Made by a program: the position numbers and the translations under genes. Shown in pieces: positions 58,001 to 64,000 of a stretch of DNA of 64,000 nucleotides (its first letter is position 1; the number at the start of each line of letters is the position of its first letter). The notes beneath the pieces are model-generated. The model saw only the letters and a list, made by a program, of their open reading frames with translations. It was not told the origin of the DNA and made no database searches. Origin of the DNA: Dehalococcoidia bacterium (lineage in GTDB: Bacteria; Chloroflexota; Dehalococcoidia; Lucifugimonadales; Lucifugimonadaceae). The DNA lies in assembly GCA_002728715.1 (NCBI GenBank), contig PBVQ01000014.1, positions 1 to 64,000 on the forward strand, in the 5' to 3' direction.

Positions 58001-58359
58001 ACTGATTTTACTGAAGTACCAAGAGTTTTCACATTGTATTTTTCAAGTATTCCGTTGTTATATAAATCACATAATAGGTTTAGGCCTGTCTGACCCCCTA
58101 GCGTACCAAGAATCCCGTCTGGTTTTTCAATTTTAATTATTTCTTCTACTACTTCAACTGTTAGAGGTTCGATGTAAATTTGGTCTGCAATATCTTCGTC
58201 AGTCATTATTGTGCCTGGATTAGAATTTACAAGAACAACTTTAATGCCTTCTTCTCTTAGAGATCTACAAGCCTGTGTACCAGCATAATCAAATTCTGCT
58301 GCCTGACCTATTATTATTGGTCCTGACCCAAGGACTAAAACCTTTTTTATATCAATCAT
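55051..58359 (-). CDS. carB: Carbamoyl-phosphate synthase large subunit
   Basis: This 1102-residue enzyme makes carbamoyl phosphate from bicarbonate, glutamine-derived ammonia and ATP. It has duplicated ATP-grasp halves: [21 protein letters not shown] at the start and [21 protein letters not shown] at about 570, with [14 protein letters not shown] and [14 protein letters not shown] after them. A C-terminal MGS-like allosteric domain follows from about 960. It is the last gene of the pyr operon. Confidence 0.97.
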   Translation of the reverse strand: [1102 protein letters not shown]

Positions 58360-58368
58360 ATTTTTTAC

Positions 58369-59514
58369 CTAACTCTTATCTAACATTTGAATAAATTTGT
58401 CAAAAATATACTCACTATCGTGTGGACCTGGTGATGCTTCAGAATGATATTGTATGGACAAAATTCTTAATTTATCACTTACCAAACCTGCTACTGTATT
58501 ATCATTAATATTTATATGACTTACCTTAACATCATTTGATAAATTATCCGACTTGAGAGCATAACCATGATTTTGAGCGGTTACGTATACTTTTCCTGTA
58601 CTTAACTCTCGAATTGGCTGATTACCGCCTCTATGGCCAAAAGGCAATTTAAATGTTTTGGCACCAAATGCCCTACCAAGTAATTGATGACCAAGGCATA
58701 TACCTAGAATTGGTTTTGACCCTGCCAATGATCGAATGACCTCTATTGAACCATCTAAAAATTCAGGATTACCTGGTCCAGGAGATAACACAATTCCATC
58801 TGGATTAAGATTTAGTACATCATCCAAAGATACATTTTTTGGCACTACAGTTATACTACAATTTCTTGCATACAAAGACCTAAGTATATTGAACTTAACT
58901 CCATAATCAAAAAGAACAACATTATATTTTTTAGTAGTTTTTTTAGTTCTATTAACTAAATCAATAAAACTTCTTTTATTAGAATCTGAATCAGGTAATT
59001 CCCATTCGTATATATTTTGCGTAGTCACTTTACTAACGACATCAAATTCACCATATCTGGGACTTTTACTAATTTTATCTAGACTAAGACTAATATCATT
59101 AGAAGCAGATAATATTCCCATCATTACTCCTGAATCTCTAAGTTTTCTTGCTATTGCTCTAGTATCAAGATCATAAATACCAGGTATGTCATTTTTTTCA
59201 AGATATTCTCTAATAGTCTCTTGGGACATAGGATGAGATGGATAATCACATAAATTTCCGATTACAAATCCACTTACCTGTATTTTGTTAGATTCAACAT
59301 CATGGGCATTAATTCCATAATTACCAATCATTGGATAAGTAGGCATGAGTATTTGACCTGCATAAGATGGGTCAGTAAGCATCTCCTGGTAACCTGTCAT
59401 AGAAGTATTAAAAACCACCTCACCAATAACCTCTTTATTTGCACCAAAACTTTTCCCGGGAAATATTGTTCCGTCTTCTAGAATTAAATAAATTTTCTTG
59501 TCTGTCTTATACAT
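58369..59514 (-). CDS. carA: Carbamoyl-phosphate synthase small subunit
   Basis: This glutamine amidotransferase subunit has about 381 residues. Seen are LEDGTIFPGKSFGA, VVFNTSMTGYQE, the catalytic cysteine in GICLGHQLLGRAFGAKTFKLPFGHRGGN and the His-Glu pair in QYHSEASPG. I chose the ATG at 59514, which matches the family start; a longer frame to 59550 overlaps pyrC by 44 bp. Confidence 0.96.
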   Translation of the reverse strand: MYKTDKKIYLILEDGTIFPGKSFGANKEVIGEVVFNTSMTGYQEMLTDPSYAGQILMPTYPMIGNYGINAHDVESNKIQVSGFVIGNLCDYPSHPMSQETIREYLEKNDIPGIYDLDTRAIARKLRDSGVMMGILSASNDISLSLDKISKSPRYGEFDVVSKVTTQNIYEWELPDSDSNKRSFIDLVNRTKKTTKKYNVVLFDYGVKFNILRSLYARNCSITVVPKNVSLDDVLNLNPDGIVLSPGPGNPEFLDGSIEVIRSLAGSKPILGICLGHQLLGRAFGAKTFKLPFGHRGGNQPIRELSTGKVYVTAQNHGYALKSDNLSNDVKVSHININDNTVAGLVSDKLRILSIQYHSEASPGPHDSEYIFDKFIQMLDKS

Positions 59515-60853
59515 TATAATTTTCGTCCTTATAAATAACTTTTCCATCATAGATAGTGATTAAAATTTTTCCATTCATATTGGTATCTAAAAGTGGAGTA
59601 TTTGAGCTTTTAGATAGAAATTTATGTTGTTCAACTTTCCATTTTGCTTTTGGATCTATAACAACTACATCAGCATAGTAACCTTTTTTTAGTCCTCCAA
59701 CTTTACTAAGTTTGAATATTTCTGCAGGCCTTGATGTCAAAGACTCGATGATTCTGTCCATGCTTATAGACTTTTTCAAATATAAATCAAAAACTGATGA
59801 AAATGCAGTCTCAAGCACGTTAATACCATGAGCTGCATCTGCAAAACTACATTGTTTTTCAATATCAGAGTGAGGTGCATGGTCAGTGGCAATAATATCA
59901 ATTATCCCATCTGATAAACCTTTGGCCATATCATTAGCATCACTAATTGTTCTAAGAGGTGGATTTACTTTTGCATTAGTATCATATGATTCATTATCAA
60001 TATAATCTGGAACTTCACCTTTTTTACCGTATACCCAATTTTCATTTAAAGTTAGGTGATGAGGTGTGACTTCAGCAGTAACGTTCAGTCCCATATTTTT
60101 ATAAATTTCTAGAAGATGAAGAGATGATGATGATGATATATGAGGGATGTGTAATTTTGCTCCTATATTTTCAGCTAAAATTAAATCCCTAGCTATCATT
60201 ACAGTCTCAGCACTTGAGTCTGCTCCAAAAAGTCCTAATCTATTGGAAACTATACCCTCATTCATTAAACCTTTTCCAACAATTTTTTTATCTTCTGCAT
60301 GATTTATTACAGGTAAATCTAAGTCCACACTATATGTTAATGCCTGCTTCATAATATTTGAATCACTCACAGGATTTCCATCATCAGAAAAACCAATTAC
60401 TCCAGCCTCTGCTAGTTCATTCATAGGAGAAAGGTTAGCTCCTTTTTGACCAATTGTTATTGAACCAATTGGCAATATTCTTACAATGGCATCTGTCTTA
60501 GATCTATTAACTAAATCATTAACAATATTTGCATTGTCCAATGCAGGTATTGTATTAGGCATACTAGTTATAGTTGTAAATCCTCCTTTTGCAGCAGATT
60601 TACTACCTGTTGATATAGTCTCTTTCCATTCTTGACCAGGATCTCGTAAATGAGTATGTGCATCAATAAATCCTGGAGAAACTATCATATTTTTTGCATT
60701 TATAATTTCATATTCATCCGAATATGTTTGATTGGAGTTAGGTATAACATCAATTATTAAATTATTTTTAATTATCAAGTCCCCTATACAATTTGTTCTT
60801 GAACTGGGATCAATTATATTTCCATCCTTAATTACCAACTTTTTAGATCTCAT
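59507..60853 (-). CDS. pyrC: Dihydroorotase
   Basis: This 448-residue zinc amidohydrolase closes carbamoyl-aspartate to dihydroorotate. It carries the metal motif DAHTHLRDPGQEWKE (about 62-76), SMPNTIPALDN, a HAED motif and the late ATDHAPHS, as in type I dihydroorotases. The ATG at 60853 follows the pyrB stop by 4 bp; a GTG 18 bases upstream would overlap pyrB. Confidence 0.95.
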   Translation of the reverse strand: MRSKKLVIKDGNIIDPSSRTNCIGDLIIKNNLIIDVIPNSNQTYSDEYEIINAKNMIVSPGFIDAHTHLRDPGQEWKETISTGSKSAAKGGFTTITSMPNTIPALDNANIVNDLVNRSKTDAIVRILPIGSITIGQKGANLSPMNELAEAGVIGFSDDGNPVSDSNIMKQALTYSVDLDLPVINHAEDKKIVGKGLMNEGIVSNRLGLFGADSSAETVMIARDLILAENIGAKLHIPHISSSSSLHLLEIYKNMGLNVTAEVTPHHLTLNENWVYGKKGEVPDYIDNESYDTNAKVNPPLRTISDANDMAKGLSDGIIDIIATDHAPHSDIEKQCSFADAAHGINVLETAFSSVFDLYLKKSISMDRIIESLTSRPAEIFKLSKVGGLKKGYYADVVVIDPKAKWKVEQHKFLSKSSNTPLLDTNMNGKILITIYDGKVIYKDENYNV

Positions 60854-60857
60854 ATTT

Positions 60858-61793
60858 TTATTTTGCCTCACTTAGGATAGTTTTAATTATCGCCATTCTA
60901 ATATATAAACCGTGTTCGACCTGAAGATTTATTTGACTTTTATCACCGTGCACCAAGCCAGAAGAAATTTCTACACCTTCATTAACTGGACCTGGATGCA
61001 TAATCATGACATTATTTTTAGCAATTTTTATTTTTTCTTCATTTATACCCCAGTATTTGGAATATTCCCTTAGAGATGGTATATTTCCTTGTTCTTGCCT
61101 TTCTAATTGAATTCTTAGTGGCATTATCACGTCAGCATTCTCAATAGCATGATCTAAATCATCAACAAAGTTAACGCGAGAATTTTTTTGCTCAAAAAAT
61201 TTATTCTTGAAAAAAGATAATGTTTTAGGAGAATTAATGTATACATTAGCGCCTAATTTAGAAAAACCTAGTATATTTGAACGAGCAACTCTACTATGCA
61301 ATATATCACCAATTATAGATATTTTTTTATTTTTTAATGTTCCTAATTTTTTTTGAATAGTATAAATATCAAGTAAAGTTTGAGTTGGATGTGCATGTAA
61401 TCCGTCACCTGCATTGATAACTGGTATATCTATATTTCTAGAGATAAAATAGGGAGCTCCTGCATCAGAATGCCTAACAATAATAAGATCAAATTGCATT
61501 GCTTCTAGAGTCTTTACCGTATTAAGTAAAGATTCACCTTTCTTAACACTGCTACTTCCTAGTGAAATATTTATAACATCGGCACCAAGTTTTTTGGCTG
61601 CTAACTCGAAAGATGTTCGAGTTCTTGTACTGTTTTCATAAAATAATGTTAATACTGATTTACCACTAGTATATTTTTTTGTTGATGCAATATTATCATT
61701 TGATAATTTATCAGCTTCATTCATTATACTTTGAATATGAACTTCACTTAGTTGGTCTACATCTAGTAAACTTTTATTGCTAGTTATATTCAA
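60858..61793 (-). CDS. pyrB: Aspartate carbamoyltransferase catalytic subunit
   Basis: This 311-residue enzyme makes carbamoyl-aspartate. It has the carbamoyl-phosphate site ENSTRTRTSFELAAKKLGADVI (about 53-74), HPTQTLLDIYTI and MHPGPVNEGVEI. No pyrI is present, so it is the unregulated PyrR-type operon version. It overlaps pyrR by 4 bp. Confidence 0.96.
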   Translation of the reverse strand: MNITSNKSLLDVDQLSEVHIQSIMNEADKLSNDNIASTKKYTSGKSVLTLFYENSTRTRTSFELAAKKLGADVINISLGSSSVKKGESLLNTVKTLEAMQFDLIIVRHSDAGAPYFISRNIDIPVINAGDGLHAHPTQTLLDIYTIQKKLGTLKNKKISIIGDILHSRVARSNILGFSKLGANVYINSPKTLSFFKNKFFEQKNSRVNFVDDLDHAIENADVIMPLRIQLERQEQGNIPSLREYSKYWGINEEKIKIAKNNVMIMHPGPVNEGVEISSGLVHGDKSQINLQVEHGLYIRMAIIKTILSEAK

Positions 61794-62326
61794 TGTAAAA
61801 CCACCGAATCATTAGAATCTACTTCAACAAGATTTACTTTAACTTTCTGTTCATATTCCGTAGGAATGTTTTTACCTATATAATCTGGCCTTATTGGTAG
61901 TTCTCTATGGCCTCTATCGACTAAAACTGCCAATTGAATTTTTTTGGGCCTACCAAAGTTAAGCAAAGCTTGCATAGCCGCTCTTATAGTTCTACCTGTA
62001 TATAAAACATCGTCTACTATTATGACATTTTTATCTTTTATATCACTCGGAATAATGGAATTTTTAGCTTGCTTAATGTGATAGTTTTCAAGGTCATCTC
62101 TCCATAGTTTAGGATCTAAATTACCAACTAAAATATTTTTATTAGTAATATCGCGAACAGTTTCAGAAATTCTTTTCGCTAAAAATACCCCTCGAGTTTC
62201 AACTCCAACCAAAATCACATCAGTTACACTTAGGTTTTTTTCAATTATTTCAAAAGAAATCCTCTTAATACATTTGAATAAATCTATCTCTGATAAAAGT
62301 ATTTTCGTTTTTTTTGAATTTGACAT
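61790..62326 (-). CDS. pyrR: PyrR pyrimidine operon regulator / uracil phosphoribosyltransferase
   Basis: The 178-residue protein binds UMP or PRPP and the leader RNA of its own operon. The PRPP-binding motif VIIVDDVLYTGRTIRAAM and VGVETRGVFLAKRI are canonical, as is VDRGHRELPIRPDYIGKNIPT. The ATG at 62326 is preferred to a TTG four codons upstream that lies at the edge of the terminator. It is the first gene of pyrR-pyrB-pyrC-carA-carB. Confidence 0.95.
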   Translation of the reverse strand: MSNSKKTKILLSEIDLFKCIKRISFEIIEKNLSVTDVILVGVETRGVFLAKRISETVRDITNKNILVGNLDPKLWRDDLENYHIKQAKNSIIPSDIKDKNVIIVDDVLYTGRTIRAAMQALLNFGRPKKIQLAVLVDRGHRELPIRPDYIGKNIPTEYEQKVKVNLVEVDSNDSVVLH

Positions 62327-62336
62327 AAATTTTTCC

Positions 62337-62361
62337 AAAAAAAAACCTTGCTAACGCAAGG
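62337..62361 (-). terminator. Leader terminator of the pyr operon
   Basis: On the minus strand CCTTGC-GTTA-GCAAGG (62346-62361) is followed by nine Us (62337-62345), just before pyrR. The CCTTGC arm can instead pair with GCAAGG in the PyrR-loop segment upstream (62381-62386), giving an alternative antiterminator. Confidence 0.85.
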
Positions 62362-62380
62362 CAACAAAAAAAACTTACCA

Positions 62381-62402
62381 CCTTGCCAGTCTCTCTGTAC
62401 TG
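62381..62402 (-). promoter_or_regulatory. PyrR-binding loop (anti-antiterminator) in the pyr leader
   Basis: The RNA reads CAGU-ACAGAGAG-ACUG followed by GCAAGG. It closely resembles the Bacillus PyrR recognition hairpin (CAGUCCAGAGAGGCUG). When PyrR with UMP stabilises it, GCAAGG is expected to be unavailable for antitermination and the terminator forms. Confidence 0.82.
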
Positions 62403-62426
62403 ATTTAAAGGTTATTCCTTTAGACA

Positions 62427-62455
62427 ATAGTATCATCAAAATTTGATATTCACAA
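62427..62455 (-). promoter_or_regulatory. pyr operon promoter
   Basis: The minus strand has TTGTGA (62450-62455), 17 bases and TACTAT (62427-62432), a plausible sigma-70 promoter. It overlaps the stop codon of the SprT-like gene. Transcription would start near 62420, giving a leader of about 90 bases with an AAAGG/CCTTT hairpin at its 5' end. Confidence 0.7.
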
Positions 62456-63025
62456 CCTAACCCATAAACCAGAATCAGATTCGTTAAAGTTTTCAGAATA
62501 AACAACGGTTTCCCATTTATCTGGGAAAATCTCGTTTCCACATGTACAAAATAAGTGATTCAATTTACTTTTTTTTAATATATTTTTATAACAATTTTTA
62601 CAACTAAATAAAAACATAAATTTTTTTTTCCATTTGTGGATTTTTACATCAACATAACTTCTGGGTAGTATATTTAATTTTTTACAAATAAGCCTAAATT
62701 CCTTACCATGACTTGGAATGTACGGACCATATTCACTAAATGTGAAAGCATGTGCTAATTCATGAAGAACAACTGATTTTATTTCTTCTCTCTTACCAAA
62801 TAAAATCAAATTAAAGGACAGAGTAATTTGATTATTTTTATAATTGTATGAACCTAAAGTTTTTTTCATACTTTTTGAAATTTTAATATCTGGGAATAAT
62901 ATTTGATAATGATTTGAATTAATTGTTTCTTCGATTATAGAATATATTAAATCTGGAATTGAAAATTCAATAATATTACTCTCAATAGGATCAGAATTTT
63001 TTAGGAAATTAAAAGTTAATTGCAT
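62450..63025 (-). CDS. SprT-like zinc metalloprotein
   Basis: The 191-residue protein has the HExxH zinc motif in VVLHELAHAFT with a second histidine in SHGKEFRLI, as in SprT/Spartan-type proteases, and a C-terminal zinc ribbon (CKNCYKN, then FCTCGNEIF). It resembles the bacterial SprT/YpjP-like group, whose role is poorly known. Its stop codon region overlaps the pyr promoter. It lies 43 bp downstream of the DAO-family gene. Confidence 0.85.
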   Translation of the reverse strand: MQLTFNFLKNSDPIESNIIEFSIPDLIYSIIEETINSNHYQILFPDIKISKSMKKTLGSYNYKNNQITLSFNLILFGKREEIKSVVLHELAHAFTFSEYGPYIPSHGKEFRLICKKLNILPRSYVDVKIHKWKKKFMFLFSCKNCYKNILKKSKLNHLFCTCGNEIFPDKWETVVYSENFNESDSGLWVRL

Positions 63026-63068
63026 AATTTGATGATAGCATTTTTACGGATAAGGTCACTTTTCAAAA

Positions 63069-64000
63069 TTACAAGAATCTGTTGACACTAAACTCATTTA
63101 TATAAGTATCTAATTGCTCTTCAAAAATATCTTTGCTGATTATTTTACCCATGGCTGGACCAAATAATATTCCATTAGCACTACCGCCTCCACAGAGAAA
63201 AATATTTTCAAAGTCCTTAAGCCTACCCAGGATTGGTAGAGAATCTTTGGTCATAGGCCTAAGACATGCAGTTTGTTCAACAACAAAATTTTCATCTAAG
63301 AAAGGAAAAATTTCTTTAGCATTTTGCAGAATCTGATTTTTAGAATCATTGGTTATAGATTCATCATAGCCTACATCTTCATGAGTAGTGCCTAACCAAG
63401 TAATATTTTTATCTTTAGTAGTAATATAATTTTTACCCCACCAAAATGACACATTAAATCCTGGGCTAATATTTTTCATGCGCAAGATCTGCCCCTTAAT
63501 TGGGGTTAACATACTTTTCCCAAAAAAATCCATAAAAAATTTTTCAGCCCAAGAACCATTAGATATGATTATTTTGTCAAAATTATACGATTCATCATCA
63601 CTAAATATTCTTACTTGTTTTCCAGAATCAGCATCAATTTTATTAATATTTTTTTGTACAAAATTAACTCCATTTTGAATAGCATTATCAAAAAATGTTT
63701 TGGATAACATGTATGAATCAACTTCGAGTGAATTTTTTATGTATAAGCCACCATCAATTTCTTGAGATACTCTAGCATCAATATGCCTTAGCTCCCCTAA
63801 TGACAAAAAATGAAATTCTTTATTCAATTTATTTTTTTTGTAATTATCGTAAATTTTCGAATAACTATTATTCTTAAATAAATGTACTACTGGTTTTTTA
63901 GAATAGTAAAATTTACTATGAAATTTCATTTTAAGATTATTATGAACACTTAAAGCATAATCGGATAATTGTTCAGAATAGGAATTTATATCATAATCTA
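63069..64000 (-). CDS. FAD-dependent oxidoreductase (DAO/ThiO-like), 5' end cut by window edge
   Basis: The frame is open to the right edge, so the N-terminal FAD-binding motif lies outside. The visible 310 residues include the substrate-domain strand TPIKGQILRMK, the NISWLGTTHED-type stretch, and the C-terminal CLRPMTKDSLPILGRLKDFENIFLCGGGSANGILFGPAMGKIIS, which is typical of ThiO/glycine oxidase and D-amino-acid dehydrogenase relatives. A start at the internal ATG 63929 is not supported because the upstream frame is coding-like. No thiamine genes are nearby, so the substrate is open. Confidence 0.85.
   Translation of the reverse strand, partial: DYDINSYSEQLSDYALSVHNNLKMKFHSKFYYSKKPVVHLFKNNSYSKIYDNYKKNKLNKEFHFLSLGELRHIDARVSQEIDGGLYIKNSLEVDSYMLSKTFFDNAIQNGVNFVQKNINKIDADSGKQVRIFSDDESYNFDKIIISNGSWAEKFFMDFFGKSMLTPIKGQILRMKNISPGFNVSFWWGKNYITTKDKNITWLGTTHEDVGYDESITNDSKNQILQNAKEIFPFLDENFVVEQTACLRPMTKDSLPILGRLKDFENIFLCGGGSANGILFGPAMGKIISKDIFEEQLDTYINEFSVNRFL

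Noticed and set aside
62284..62541. 85-residue frame across the pyr leader
   Set aside because: It crosses the PyrR loop and terminator and overlaps the SprT-like gene end; leader RNA elements explain this region better.

Overview
The window is AT-rich (roughly 30% G+C by eye), densely packed chromosomal DNA from a bacterium with a small, streamlined-looking genome. Genes overlap by a few bases or lie under 30 bp apart, and no stretch over 300 bp lacks a gene or RNA. Many genes have an AGGAG-type ribosome binding site, and TTG starts are common. The marks I used for affiliation are pyrR-pyrB-pyrC-carA-carB with a PyrR attenuator, an hspR-grpE-dnaK operon, AddAB-like recombination proteins, and several sugar-acid or keto-acid enzymes of the enolase, RraA, HpaI, FAH and ThDP families. 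Together they suggest a low-GC marine Chloroflexota of the SAR202 type. This affiliation is inference; no 16S rRNA gene is present.

Layout. 1-5.3 kb: a partial serine hydrolase, a small membrane protein, an MFS transporter, a DUF1028 protein and a benzoylformate-decarboxylase-like ThDP enzyme. 5.3-12.6 kb: one tightly overlapping operon for an acyclic carotenoid, probably a glycoside (phytoene synthase, two CrtI-type desaturases, a CruG/CrtQ-like glycosyltransferase, a CruF-like hydratase and two alpha/beta hydrolases). 12.6-16 kb: tRNA-Pro, an HpaI-type aldolase, a PhnP-like metallohydrolase, an RraA-like protein and an SDR. 16-22 kb: an AddA/AddB-like helicase-nuclease pair. 22-26 kb: msrA, an unknown protein and a CPA2 antiporter. 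25-31.6 kb: truB, rbfA, infB, nusA and proS, with a terminator between proS and nusA. 31.6-34.5 kb: a galactonate-dehydratase-like enolase-superfamily enzyme and a second ThDP enzyme. 34.7-38.3 kb: ftsZ, convergent with rnpB (RNase P RNA), then a catalytically dead serine-recombinase-like protein and a CT398-type zinc-ribbon protein. 38.4-44.2 kb: pyruvate kinase, a KdaD-like FAH protein, dnaK-grpE-hspR and a 53-residue zinc-ribbon protein. 44.2-51.3 kb: the complete F1Fo ATP synthase operon, with an unusually long a subunit and a short epsilon subunit. 51.4-55 kb: a DUF151 protein, pyrF, modB and modA without modC, and a methyltransferase. 55-62.5 kb: carB, carA, pyrC, pyrB and pyrR behind a PyrR-type attenuator. 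62.5-64 kb: an SprT-like protein and a partial DAO-family oxidoreductase.

How the parts work together. The pyr operon supplies UMP and is probably switched by PyrR at a leader terminator. HspR probably represses its own operon at a HAIR-like site overlapping a strong promoter. The carotenoid operon would make a polar membrane carotenoid. The scattered enolase, FAH, HpaI, RraA and ThDP enzymes fit oxidation of sugar acids and related oxo-acids, but no complete pathway can be read from this window.

The least explained items are the dead recombinase beside rnpB, the long insertion in the ATP synthase a subunit, the carotenoid-operon hydrolase with a cysteine in the nucleophile position, and the 53-residue zinc-ribbon protein divergent from hspR.
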